Part shown: one piece after another, positions 1 through 9,206 of the stretch
How positions within the stretch are numbered: position 1 is the stretch's first letter
Layout of the letters: each line of letters starts with the position of its first letter
Assembly: GCA_905209085.1 (NCBI GenBank)
Contig: CAJLRM010000011.1
Coordinates: 1-64,000 of the forward strand
Direction: 5' to 3'
Origin: an uncultured Eubacteriales bacterium
GTDB taxonomy: Bacteria > Bacillota > Clostridia > Christensenellales > Borkfalkiaceae
Length of the DNA stretch: 64,000 bases
Position numbers and translations under genes: made by a program
Notes under the pieces: model-generated
What the model was told of the DNA's origin: nothing
Seen by the model: only the letters and a program-made list of their open reading frames with translations
Database searches by the model: none

Positions 1-898
<898 letters not shown>

Positions 899-2020
899 AT
901 GAATAAAATATCGCTTGCTGCCTCTGAGTTTGTAGAGGAACAAATCGGTTTGCTGGGAAGAACGGGCTGGGGAGAAGCCGACGCTCGCATTTATACGCCC
1001 GCCAAGACGGAGGTGGGAAAATCTGTGCGCGCCAAAGGGCGTCCCGCGCCTGCGCCGAAGGCGAAGAAGGGGATAATTCCTCTGTTTTTTGCCACCGACG
1101 ACAACTATCTTCCCTTCCTTGCCGTGACGCTTCGCTCTCTTAGAGAAAATTCTTCGAGGGAATATCTCTATAAGATCTACGTCCTTCATTCGGGCGTCAG
1201 CGCCGATTATGAGGAGAAAATCATGCGTTTTTCGGAAGAGGGGTTCGAGGTTTCTTTCGTGGACGTGACGGAAAAACTGAAAAGCATTTCTTCCCTCCTG
1301 CATATGAGAGATTATTATACCTGCACCACTTATTTCCGCATCTTTATCGCGGGAATGTTCCCGCAGTACGATAAGGCGCTCTATCTCGACTGCGATACGG
1401 TCATCCTCGGCGACATCAGCGCGCTCTATTCTTACGATCTCGGCGACAATCTCATCGGCGGCGCGCCCTGCGAAGGCGTCAACAGCTTCGAAGTGTATAA
1501 GAAATACGTGGAGGAAGTGGACGGACTCAATCCCGAAATGTTTTTCAACGCGGGCGTGATTCTCATGAATCTGAAAAGTTTTCGCGAGGAGAACTTCTAC
1601 GAACGCTTTGCCGATCTTTTAAAGAAATATAAATTCACCGTCATTCAGGACGAGGACTATCTCAACGTTCTTTGTCAGGACAGAGTGTTGCAGCTGCCGC
1701 GTTCCTGGAATAAATTTCCCGTGTCCAAGGATAAGCTTTCCAGAGAGGATCTGAGGATCGTGCATTACGGCATGACGTGGAAGCCCTGGCATTATTCGGA
1801 CATCCCCTATCAGGAATATTTCTGGGAATACGCGGAAAAAACGGAATTTTATCCCGTCATCAAGAATATTTACGATAACTTTTCGCTCGCCGATATGGAG
1901 CGGGATAAATCCTGCGAGTCGGGTTTGCAGGCGCTTGCCCGTCAGGAAACGGAACGGACGGACGGCTATTTCAAGGTGTACGGCAAGCAGTACGGCAGAA
2001 CGGAGAAAGAAGCGGAATAA
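899..2020 (+). CDS. Glycosyltransferase family 8 protein
   Basis: Retaining glycosyltransferase of family GT8, predicted to move a sugar from a nucleotide-sugar donor to an unidentified acceptor. The first 58 or so residues are a basic, proline-rich extension. The GT8 domain starts near residue 60 with the strand that precedes FATDDNYLP. It contains the metal-binding DxD motif as LDCDT and the late HYGMTWKPW motif that contacts the donor phosphates in this family. The start is supported by AAAGGAG upstream. It is the first gene of a run of four (899-4598) whose other members include two acyltransferase-type proteins, so the acceptor may be a lipid or cell-surface glycan. That is inference; the fold assignment is firm. 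Confidence 0.9.
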   Translation: MNKISLAASEFVEEQIGLLGRTGWGEADARIYTPAKTEVGKSVRAKGRPAPAPKAKKGIIPLFFATDDNYLPFLAVTLRSLRENSSREYLYKIYVLHSGVSADYEEKIMRFSEEGFEVSFVDVTEKLKSISSLLHMRDYYTCTTYFRIFIAGMFPQYDKALYLDCDTVILGDISALYSYDLGDNLIGGAPCEGVNSFEVYKKYVEEVDGLNPEMFFNAGVILMNLKSFREENFYERFADLLKKYKFTVIQDEDYLNVLCQDRVLQLPRSWNKFPVSKDKLSREDLRIVHYGMTWKPWHYSDIPYQEYFWEYAEKTEFYPVIKNIYDNFSLADMERDKSCESGLQALARQETERTDGYFKVYGKQYGRTEKEAE

Positions 2021-2050
2021 TTTTGGGGCGAAAGCGAAGAGGAGTGTACA

Positions 2051-2947
2051 ATGGAGCCGGATTTGACGAAAGTATCCCCCGGAAGACGGGAGGTGCTGGA
2101 AAAAATAGCCCTGTACGAGAGCGAGCGGCGCTTTGACGAGGACGTGGAAAACGATCCTCCCACCAAGCCGCTCCTGCCCGATCAGGTGGATTATCTCAAT
2201 AAAAAACTCGGCAGCAGAATCAAAACTGCGATTGCCAATACCATTGGGGACCATTATTTTACCAAACTCATCAAAAAAGGGATTATTCAGATAGAGGGCG
2301 TGGAGGGGAAGGAAAACCTCTCCGCGCTTCAACACGGCGCCGTCGTCACCTGCAACCATTTTTCGGCGTACGACAACTATATTCTCTTCGAGGGGATACG
2401 GAACGAACTGCCGAGAAAGTATTTGTATAAGGTGATTCGGGAGGGAAATTACACCTCTTTTCCGGGACTGTACGGCTTCCTCTTTAAGCACTGCAACACG
2501 CTGCCCTTGTCGAGCAACCGACGCACGATGATGAATATGCTTTCCGCCGTCAATACCCTTTTGACGCGCGGGGAAAGCATCCTTATCTATCCCGAACAGG
2601 GGATGTGGTGGAATTACAGAAAGCCCCGCCCCTTAAAGATCGGCGGTTTCAGGATGGCTTATCGCGCGGGTGTGCCCGTCGTCCCCATGCTGATCACCAT
2701 GCGGCACGGCGACGAGCTCGACGGGGACGGCTATCCTCTGCAAATTTATACCCTTCATATCCTCCCTCCCGTTTACCCCGATAAGTCGCTGGGCGAAAAA
2801 TTGGGAGCCGAACAGATGAAAGAAAAGAATTACGAGCTTTGGAAAGAAAAATACGAAGAAGTTTACAAAGTGCCGCTCGATTACGGACCGGCAGCAAAAG
2901 AGAAAGCTGCGGGAGAAGCGGGCGACTTTGACGGAGCGGAAGCATGA
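2051..2947 (+). CDS. 1-acyl-glycerol-3-phosphate acyltransferase-like (PlsC family)
   Basis: Membrane-associated acyltransferase of the LPLAT/PlsC family, 298 residues. It has the catalytic HX4D motif (NHFSAYD, His103 and Asp108). PEQG at 181-184 sits where the family has its substrate-phosphate motif (commonly E-G-T or similar). The N-terminal 70 residues are charged and not typical of housekeeping PlsC, so it may acylate a glycolipid or another acceptor instead of lysophosphatidate. AGAGGAG precedes the start. The stop overlaps the next start by 4 bp (ATGA), which implies translational coupling. Confidence 0.85.
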   Translation: MEPDLTKVSPGRREVLEKIALYESERRFDEDVENDPPTKPLLPDQVDYLNKKLGSRIKTAIANTIGDHYFTKLIKKGIIQIEGVEGKENLSALQHGAVVTCNHFSAYDNYILFEGIRNELPRKYLYKVIREGNYTSFPGLYGFLFKHCNTLPLSSNRRTMMNMLSAVNTLLTRGESILIYPEQGMWWNYRKPRPLKIGGFRMAYRAGVPVVPMLITMRHGDELDGDGYPLQIYTLHILPPVYPDKSLGEKLGAEQMKEKNYELWKEKYEEVYKVPLDYGPAAKEKAAGEAGDFDGAEA

Positions 2948-3780
2948 TTTTATATTGCACGATTATAGCCGTGTGCGTCTGCCTTCTGACAGCGGCGAAT
3001 ATGATTTTTGCCGCACCCGTTTTCGGGTTCGGCTTTTGGTTCGTTTTAAGGGCGGTGCTGCTGAGCGTCGTCGCCGTGATTGCCGTGGACGGGCTTTTCG
3101 CTTTCCTGATCCGCCGCCTGCCCGCCAAATGGTTCGCGCACGATAGGAAATTTTTTTCGGTATCGCAGAAAGAAAAGAAGTTTTACGAAAAACTCAAAAT
3201 CCGAAAATGGAAGGATAAGGTCCCCGAGCTCGGACAATTTACCGATTTTCATAAAAACAAGGTGGCGGAACCGTTCAATAACGACTATCTGACGAGATAT
3301 ATGTTGGAGGCCGCTTACGGCGAAGTCATCCATCTGGCGCTGTGCGTGGTCGGGTTTGTCATCATCTTCTTCTATCCGTTAAAATATTGGCTCTGTTTCG
3401 GGTTTCCCATCGCCGTCATCAACGCGCTGCTCAATCTGCCTTCCTGCTGTATTCTGCGCTACAATTTCTATAAACTGAAAATTTTGTACGCGTCTAACGA
3501 ACGCAAAGCGAAACGGGCGCAGGCGGCGCGGGAAAAAGACGACGCGGACGCAAACGGGAACCGGGAAGACAATCCGGGGCGGGCAAAGAACGCCGAAAAG
3601 AAAGAAGAGAACGCCGCTCAAAAAAATTCTTTTTCGCTTCGGGAAGAAAGCGCCTTTTCGAAATGCGCGGCGAAGCGGGAGTATCCGCGATTTGTAAACG
3701 CGGGAACGGGGGAGCGGGAAGACAGTCCGTTCTCCGAAAATATCCCGGAAGAAGATTCCGAGGCGGAGCCTTCCCTATGA
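2944..3780 (+). CDS. CrtO-like membrane acyltransferase (glycosyl-4,4'-diaponeurosporenoate acyltransferase family)
   Basis: Predicted integral membrane protein of 278 residues. Two hydrophobic stretches lie at the N-terminus (about 1-55) and two more near 120-175. Between them is a conserved-looking block, KIRKWKDKVPELG, which matches my recollection of the staphyloxanthin acyltransferase CrtO family, as does the later block LLNLPSCCILRYN. The last ~90 residues are hydrophilic, charged and repetitive, and are probably a cytoplasmic disordered tail. No carotenoid genes are nearby, so the substrate is probably a different glycolipid, perhaps made by the GT8 and PlsC-like neighbours. It overlaps both neighbours by 4 bp. 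Confidence 0.65.
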   Translation: MILYCTIIAVCVCLLTAANMIFAAPVFGFGFWFVLRAVLLSVVAVIAVDGLFAFLIRRLPAKWFAHDRKFFSVSQKEKKFYEKLKIRKWKDKVPELGQFTDFHKNKVAEPFNNDYLTRYMLEAAYGEVIHLALCVVGFVIIFFYPLKYWLCFGFPIAVINALLNLPSCCILRYNFYKLKILYASNERKAKRAQAAREKDDADANGNREDNPGRAKNAEKKEENAAQKNSFSLREESAFSKCAAKREYPRFVNAGTGEREDSPFSENIPEEDSEAEPSL

Positions 3781-4598
3781 AGATAAAATATTTGGGAACC
3801 GCGGCTTACGAGGGAATTCCCTCCCTGTTCTGCCGCTGCGAAACGTGCGAGAAATCGCGCAGAGAGGGCGGCCGCAATCTGCGTTCCCGCTCGCAGGCGC
3901 TCGTGGACGACGAACTGCTCCTCGATTTCCCCGCGGACACCGTCTGGCATTTTCATCGTTTCGGCATGGATTGGGAAAGGATCCGCGACTGCCTGATCAC
4001 GCACAGCCATTGCGACCATCTGTATACGGAAGACATAGAAATGGCACGCGAAGGATACGCGCAGGATTGTCCCCGCACTCTGCACTATCACGCCGCCGCG
4101 GACGGGTATCGAAGAATCAAGGCGGTGACGGACTTGAAGGGGATGACGGGGCGTGCGGACGTCGTTGAAGTCAAGCCTTACGAGGAGTTCCGGGCCGGCG
4201 AATACCGCGTTTTGCCCTTAAAAGCCAATCACGATCCGCTTTCTTCGCCCGTCGTCTATCGGATCGAAAAGGACGGAAAGAGCTTTTTATACGGTCACGA
4301 TACGGGCTGGCCGCCCGAAAAATCGTGGGAAAAGCTGAAAGAGGCAGGACGGCTGAATCTCGTGTCCCTCGACTGTACAGGCGGGCTTAAAAAGGGCTGG
4401 CGGGACGGTCACTTATGCCTCGAAACGGCTGTCGAGGTATTCGCACGCATGGAAGAGGAAAAGATTATCGACGGAAACACCGTCAAGGTAATCAATCATT
4501 TTTCTCACAACGGAAACGCCGCTTACGAAGACCTCGTCGCCGCCGCGCGCCCTTACGGGATCGTCGTTTCTTACGACGGGCTGGAAATTAAATTTTGA
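3777..4598 (+). CDS. PhnP-like MBL-fold metallo-hydrolase
   Basis: Metallo-beta-lactamase-fold phosphodiesterase-type hydrolase, 273 residues. The start ATG at 3777 overlaps the upstream stop and gives the expected N-terminus MKIKYLGTAAYEG. A cysteine cluster CRCETC near residues 18-23 matches the structural zinc site of PhnP relatives. The metal-binding motif is THSHCDH near residue 78, with further His/Asp positions at KANHDP and GHDTGW. PhnP cleaves cyclic phosphodiesters, but there are no phosphonate genes here, so the substrate is open. It is the last gene of the 899-4598 operon. Confidence 0.85.
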   Translation: MKIKYLGTAAYEGIPSLFCRCETCEKSRREGGRNLRSRSQALVDDELLLDFPADTVWHFHRFGMDWERIRDCLITHSHCDHLYTEDIEMAREGYAQDCPRTLHYHAAADGYRRIKAVTDLKGMTGRADVVEVKPYEEFRAGEYRVLPLKANHDPLSSPVVYRIEKDGKSFLYGHDTGWPPEKSWEKLKEAGRLNLVSLDCTGGLKKGWRDGHLCLETAVEVFARMEEEKIIDGNTVKVINHFSHNGNAAYEDLVAAARPYGIVVSYDGLEIKF

Positions 4599-4646
4599 CA
4601 TTTAAAAAAAATAAAGTGAAAACTGTGTGAAAAACAGACTTTCGGC

Positions 4647-4674
4647 TTGACAAATGGAAAAAGCGTGTTATAAT
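4647..4674 (+). promoter_or_regulatory. Sigma-A promoter (TTGACA-16-TATAAT)
   Basis: Consensus -35 TTGACA at 4647-4652 and -10 TATAAT at 4669-4674, with a 16-bp spacer. Transcription should start near 4681 and meet a hairpin terminator at about 4843, 480 bp before the next gene. This suggests a short independent transcript. Confidence 0.85.
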
Positions 4675-4680
4675 AATAAC

Positions 4681-4850
4681 GCAAATATGTGCCGACGCGG
4701 GTATTTTGGCGTTCTATATCGCATATTAGCTTGTCTATGTTATCATAAATACGCCCAAAAGACGAGAGAACGAAACAAAAACGACAACCGCCGATTCGGT
4801 TGACCGAGGGAATATCTCGGGGTATATCAATCGGGCGGTTTTTTCGTGCG
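4681..4850 (+). ncRNA. Candidate small RNA or terminated leader
   Basis: It lies between a consensus promoter (4647-4674) and an intrinsic terminator. It contains no convincing open frame. GGGTATTT (about 4699-4706) can pair with AAATAC-GCCC (about 4747-4756) across a long loop, followed by an A-rich linker and then the terminator stem. I could not match it to 6S, SRP, tmRNA or the riboswitch classes I know by consensus. Because it terminates far upstream of 5322, it could be a free-standing RNA or an attenuated leader. Confidence 0.5.
4784..4847 (+). terminator. Intrinsic terminator of the candidate small RNA
   Basis: The outer arms CCGCCGATT and AATCGGGCGG pair, with an inner helix CCGAG/CTCGG. 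The structure is followed directly by TTTTTT. The two-tier stem is larger than a minimal terminator and may also be part of the RNA's fold. Confidence 0.75.
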
Positions 4851-4897
4851 GTAGAGGGGCGGGAGAAAAGCAGCCAAAAATACCGTTGAGATTTCTC

Positions 4898-5062
4898 ATA
4901 AAGAGCGTTCGGAACGGCGCGTGAGGCGATTTTTGCAGGAAAAAGAGTTCGGGACTATGGGAGGGAGGCAATCCTGTCACAAAAAAGAATCCGGGACGGC
5001 GCGCAGGGGGCCTCTGCGACAAAAGTAGTTCGGGATTGTGTATGCGGGATAATCCTGCGGCA
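4898..5062. repeat. Four degenerate ~40-bp tandem repeats
   Basis: Units start at about 4899, 4940, 4981 and 5021, each 40-41 bp. Each begins with an A-run followed by a variant of GAGTTCGGGAC and, in units 2 to 4, ends with a variant of ATCCTGYGRC. Unit 4 has a short inverted repeat (GCGGGAT/ATCCTGC) and unit 3 has CGCAG/CTGCG, so the stem position seems conserved while the sequence drifts. They are too divergent for a CRISPR array. Function unknown. Confidence 0.6.
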
Positions 5063-5321
5063 AAAAAGGTTTTTGGAGGCGGTGTTTAGGAATCGATCTT
5101 TCGCCGCACGAAGATTTAAAATCGGGCGCGAATCCGCTGCGGCGAGTGTAAAAGAGCGCTTGGAGTGTTTGTCTTAGATACGCTCTTGGGATTTTTTCCT
5201 TATTATTTGTGCCGTAACGTCAAAGGCATTGCAGCGAGAAGTTCTATAAAAAACGAATCGGGATTTGCGGAAAAACCCGAAAAAATCGATAAATTCAAAA
5301 AAGTTTTCGGAGGGAAAGAAC

Positions 5322-6716
5322 ATGAAAACGGATGTAGTCATCGTAGGCGCGGGGCCTGCGGGTATCTTCACGGCGATCGAGATGCTGAGGAAGGACAGCA
5401 AGAAAAAAATCGTCATCGTCGAGAAGGGGAAGTCGGTGGAAAATCGTCATTGTCCGAAAGTCAAGACGCAAAAATGTATGAATTGCAAGCCCTATTGCCA
5501 TATCACGACGGGCTTTTCGGGCGCGGGCGCGTTCTCGGACGGAAAACTGTCTTTGAGCTGCGAGGTCGGGGGAGATCTTCCTCAGCTGATCGGGGAAACG
5601 CTGGCGCAGGATACCATCGACTATACGGATCAAATCTATCTCGAATTCGGCGCCGACGAACATATCGAAGGATTGAACGTCAGCGAAGAGGTGAAGGAGA
5701 TCCGCAAGCGCGCCATTCAGGCGGGGCTCAAATTGGTGGATTGTCCCATTCGCCATATGGGCACGGAAAAGGCGCAGAGCATTTATCTTTCCATTGAAAA
5801 ATATCTCCTCGACCATGGCGTGGAGATCCTTTTCGACTACGAATGCAACTCTCTCGTCATCGAGGACGGCGCCTGCAAGGGCGTTTGCGTCACCAAGGCG
5901 GACGGCAGCAAAACGCTGGAAATTTTCGCGGAAAACACCGTGGTCGCCACAGGGCGCCGCGGCGCGGACTGGCTGGAAAAGATCTGCGAAAAGTACGGCG
6001 TGGAGCACGTCCCCAGCACCGTCGACATCGGCGTGCGCGTGGAGGTGAGAAACGAGGTCATGGAAACGGTGAACAAGGTCCTGTACGAGTCCAAGCTCAT
6101 CGGATATCCCAAGCCCTTCAAGAATAAGGTGCGCACGTTCTGCCAAAATCCCGGCGGCTTCGTGTCGCAGGAGAATTACGACAACAATCTCGCCGTCGTC
6201 AACGGTCACAGTTATAAGGAACTGAAAACGAACAACACCAATGTGTCCATTCTCTGTTCCCATAACTTTTCCTATCCCTTCAATCAACCCATCGCATACG
6301 CACAGAAGATCGGGGAACTCACCAATATGCTGGGCGCGGGGCATATCCTCGTGCAGCGTTTCGGGGATATTCTCGACGGCAAGCGCACGTGGGATAAGGA
6401 GCTTACACGCTCGAATATCCGTCCTACCTTGAAGGACGCGGTGGCGGGGGACATCACGGCGGCGATGCCGTACAGAACGATGATCAATATCATCAATTTC
6501 ATTCAGTCGGTGGATTACGTGGTGCCCGGCTTTGCCTCTACGGAAACGCTGCTCTATTCGCCCGAATTGAAATTTTACAGCAACCGCATCAAGATGGACA
6601 CCGATTTCAATACGAACATCCAGGGACTGCATTGCCTCGGCGATTCCAGCGGATGGACTCGCGGACTGATGATGGCGTCGGTGATGGGCGTCCTGATGGG
6701 ACGCAGATTGGCATAA
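5322..6716 (+). CDS. FAD-dependent dehydrogenase (COG2509 type)
   Basis: Flavoprotein of 464 residues. The N-terminus carries the Rossmann FAD motif (VIVGAGPAGIFTA), and the C-terminus ends with the second FAD contact GDSSGWTRGLMMASVMG. A Cys-rich stretch near residues 43-55 (KCMNCKPYC) follows the first helix and is typical of this uncharacterised family. The start is set by GGAGGG seven bases before ATG 5322; an upstream in-frame ATG at 5265 has no such site. The family resembles geranylgeranyl reductase and glutamate synthase flavin domains, but its substrate is unknown. It stands alone and is followed by a terminator. Confidence 0.85.
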   Translation: MKTDVVIVGAGPAGIFTAIEMLRKDSKKKIVIVEKGKSVENRHCPKVKTQKCMNCKPYCHITTGFSGAGAFSDGKLSLSCEVGGDLPQLIGETLAQDTIDYTDQIYLEFGADEHIEGLNVSEEVKEIRKRAIQAGLKLVDCPIRHMGTEKAQSIYLSIEKYLLDHGVEILFDYECNSLVIEDGACKGVCVTKADGSKTLEIFAENTVVATGRRGADWLEKICEKYGVEHVPSTVDIGVRVEVRNEVMETVNKVLYESKLIGYPKPFKNKVRTFCQNPGGFVSQENYDNNLAVVNGHSYKELKTNNTNVSILCSHNFSYPFNQPIAYAQKIGELTNMLGAGHILVQRFGDILDGKRTWDKELTRSNIRPTLKDAVAGDITAAMPYRTMINIINFIQSVDYVVPGFASTETLLYSPELKFYSNRIKMDTDFNTNIQGLHCLGDSSGWTRGLMMASVMGVLMGRRLA

Positions 6717-7185
6717 CGGCTTGGAGGCGGGCGCCGCAAATCGGAAAACGACTTAAAAAGCTCTTTTCCGTTTGAATTTCGTAAAAAGAAAAGCTTTTCG
6801 CAAAAAAATTATTTCATAAAAAACAGCGCTCCGTTCTTCCGACTTTTCGGAAAAGGGGCGCTGCGTATTTTTTATCGTGAAGTAAGCCGCAAAAAATATA
6901 AGAAAAGATATAAAAAACGAGAGGAAAACGAAAAAGATAGGTCTTTTATTTTCCGTGGGAATTGTGTCGTGAGCGATATTAGGGGAACAAAGCGCCAAAA
7001 ACATGGCTCTTTTCCTGTTTTACGGATTTTTTTTGAGAGTTGCCGAAAACAAAGCGTTAAGGAGGAGGGGGTACCGCGTTAGGCTTGACGAAAGATTATC
7101 GGGAAAGGGAGAATTTTTTTTAATGTTAACTCCCCTTTATTTTCGCGGACTGCGTGCGCTCTCCTTCGGCATTCCCTCCGACGGC
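6717..7185. other. Intergenic region between convergent genes
   Basis: Contains the terminator at 6824-6873. Otherwise it is A+T-rich DNA with no frame that looks like a protein. Confidence 0.6.
6824..6873 (+). terminator. Intrinsic terminator after the FAD dehydrogenase
   Basis: CAGCGC (6824-6829) pairs with GCGCTG (6858-6863), and an inner arm TTCCGA/TCGGAA extends the stem. A T-rich run follows (6867-6873). It lies about 110 bp past the stop of the flavoprotein gene. Confidence 0.8.
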
Positions 7186-7788
7186 TTACTTTAAAGCGAG
7201 CAAAGTGTCGTAAACGGTATCCGTCAGCCCTTCCACGTGTTCGTCCGTTTCGGAAATATCGACGCAATACGTCCTATCTCCCGAGGTGAGGTAGTAAAAG
7301 GTGCGCAGATTTATCAATCCGAATAAGTCGATTTTATAATAAATTTTCGTGATCTTCGTTGCGCCTTTGCTCTTTTGTTCCACGGAGCATTCTTCAAAGT
7401 TGATGCCGAGTGCTTCTTCCATTGGCGCGCGATACGCCTCGGTCGTGAGATTCTCGTATTTCCCGGTCTTTGCCGTATACATCGCCGCAATAAAATTGTT
7501 CTTTTCAACGTCCGTGAATTTCGCCACGGCGACGGTCAGTTCTTCGTTTTCGAGCGCATACAGCTCGCTGTCCGCCTCGCTGCTCCCAGAGGAAGGGTAG
7601 GCGAAGGAGATATATTCGTCCTCGAATTTTGCGTACCCTTCGGGAATGACGGCGGATGGAGAAGGAGTGGAACTGTCTGAAAAACTTTTCGAAGAGGAAT
7701 CCGAAGAATTGCCCCCGCAGGAAGCGAAGAAAACAGAGGAAGCGAATACGGCGGCGGCAGCGAGAACAACTAAAAGTTTCTTTTTCAT
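7186..7788 (-). CDS. Secreted lipoprotein of unknown function
   Basis: 200 residues. A lysine-rich start and hydrophobic core are followed by a lipobox-like FASC near residue 24, so the mature protein should be anchored through a lipid-modified Cys. A Ser/Asp-rich linker (about 26-45) leads to a small globular domain with no recognised motif. GGAG lies upstream of the ATG on the minus strand. It is convergent with the FAD dehydrogenase and divergent from dgt, so it is its own unit. I do not recognise the family. Confidence 0.7.
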   Translation of the reverse strand: MKKKLLVVLAAAAVFASSVFFASCGGNSSDSSSKSFSDSSTPSPSAVIPEGYAKFEDEYISFAYPSSGSSEADSELYALENEELTVAVAKFTDVEKNNFIAAMYTAKTGKYENLTTEAYRAPMEEALGINFEECSVEQKSKGATKITKIYYKIDLFGLINLRTFYYLTSGDRTYCVDISETDEHVEGLTDTVYDTLLALK

Positions 7789-8174
7789 GGGAATCTCCGA
7801 AAAAAGTTTCGTTCCAAGGAAGGATTACGAGGAAAATAAGGTAAAATAAGCCATACTTTTAATAAAGACGTCTGACGCAAACGAGAGGACAAGGTAGCGC
7901 CGTGCGCTTTGCGGGAAGAAAAATTGCCGCCAAAAGAGGCGAAAGCGGCGTTGAGGCGCCAATTTTTAGCGCTTGTGCAGAAATCTTTTAAAGAATGTGT
8001 ATAATATAACATGAAAAGCGGGGAATGTCAAGTCCTTTTTGGAAAAGAAAAATTTTTTTTCGCTGTTTTTCGTCCAAAAAAGAGGGAAAGAAGAGAAAAA
8101 AATCGTATATATTAATGATAAATTGCCGTCTAAGCTGAAACGGGCGGAATTCATCCCGGATAAGGAGGCAAGAA
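7789..8174. other. Divergent intergenic region, lipoprotein gene / dgt
   Basis: Should hold the promoters of both flanking genes. A TATAAT occurs near 8000 on the plus strand, but no -35 element at normal spacing is visible. AAGGAGG precedes dgt. Confidence 0.4.
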
Positions 8175-9206
8175 ATGGCGGGAAAAAAAGCCGTTTCCGT
8201 AAAGGAACGGACCTATGAAATCGAATCGCGTTTTCTCTCACCCTATGCCCAAAAATCGGCGGAAACAAAGGGCAGGGCGAGAACGGAAGCTCCATGCGAA
8301 TTTCGCACGGATTTTCAGCGGGACAGAGATCGCGTCATTTACAGCAACTCCTTCAAACGCCTGAAAAATAAAACGCAGGTCTTTTTCGCTCCCGAAGGCG
8401 ATCATTATATCACCCGCCTGACCCATACGCTGGACGTGGCGCAAATCTCCCGTTCCATCGCCCGCGCGCTGTCTTTAAACGAGGATCTCGCCGAAGCGAT
8501 CGCGCTGGGGCACGACTTGGGGCATACGCCTTTCGGGCACGTGGGGGAAAGGGTTTTGGACAAGCTCTGCCCGTTCGGTTTCGAGCATAACGTGCAGTCC
8601 CTCCGCGTCGTCGATTATATCGAAAAGGACGGGCGCGGACTCAACCTCACGCAGGAAGTGCGGGACGGAATTTTGCAGCACAAGAGCACGGGACATCCCG
8701 CGACGCTGGAAGGCGTCGCCGTATCTCTGGCGGACAGAATCGCCTATATCAACCACGATATCGAAGACGCCATTCGCGCGGGGATTCTCCAAGAGTCCGA
8801 CCTGCCTCAAAGGGCGGTGGAAACGCTGGGGCACGCCACGCGGGAACGCATCAACACCGCCATCACCGATATCTATACGCATTCCGTCGGCACGGACGGC
8901 GTGCGGATGTCCGATGAAGTGGCGAAGGCGACGTTTGAATTGAGGACGTTTATGTTTAAAAATATCTACGCGCTCACGAACAAGTCGATGCAGGACCGCG
9001 CGGAGCGGATGCTGACGGCGATGTACGAATATTTCCTGATGCACACGGACAGACTGCCGAAACAGTACCTGAAACTCGGCGAGAGCGCGCCGAAGGAACA
9101 GATCGTCTGCGATTATCTTTCGGGCATGACGGACAGGTATGCGATCAACGTATTTGAAAGCCTGTTCATTCCCGAAACGTTTTCTTTGGGAGGTGTTACG
9201 GTATGA
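8175..9206 (+). CDS. dgt: Deoxyguanosinetriphosphate triphosphohydrolase
   Basis: HD-domain dNTP triphosphohydrolase that converts dGTP (or other dNTPs) to the nucleoside and tripolyphosphate. The family N-terminal signature is present (RDRDRVIYSNSFKRLKNKTQV). The metal-binding His/Asp residues follow in LTHTLDVAQ and ALGHDLGHTPFGH. At 343 residues it matches the short dGTPase class found next to dnaG in Clostridia. AAGGAGG precedes the ATG. The stop overlaps the dnaG start by 4 bp, linking dNTP pool control with primer synthesis. Confidence 0.93.
   Translation: MAGKKAVSVKERTYEIESRFLSPYAQKSAETKGRARTEAPCEFRTDFQRDRDRVIYSNSFKRLKNKTQVFFAPEGDHYITRLTHTLDVAQISRSIARALSLNEDLAEAIALGHDLGHTPFGHVGERVLDKLCPFGFEHNVQSLRVVDYIEKDGRGLNLTQEVRDGILQHKSTGHPATLEGVAVSLADRIAYINHDIEDAIRAGILQESDLPQRAVETLGHATRERINTAITDIYTHSVGTDGVRMSDEVAKATFELRTFMFKNIYALTNKSMQDRAERMLTAMYEYFLMHTDRLPKQYLKLGESAPKEQIVCDYLSGMTDRYAINVFESLFIPETFSLGGVTV

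Noticed and set aside
4681..4850. SRP, 6S or purine-riboswitch assignment for the small transcript
   Set aside because: The conserved bases of those RNAs are not present in the sequence I read, so it is left unassigned.
4898..5062. Possible CRISPR array
   Set aside because: The units are similar along their whole length but never identical, with no constant repeat and variable spacer pattern, and no cas genes are present.
5295..6632. A 445-codon minus-strand frame opposite the FAD dehydrogenase
   Set aside because: Antisense frame with His/Arg-rich composition and no family motif; the plus-strand gene has FAD-binding motifs and a ribosome site.
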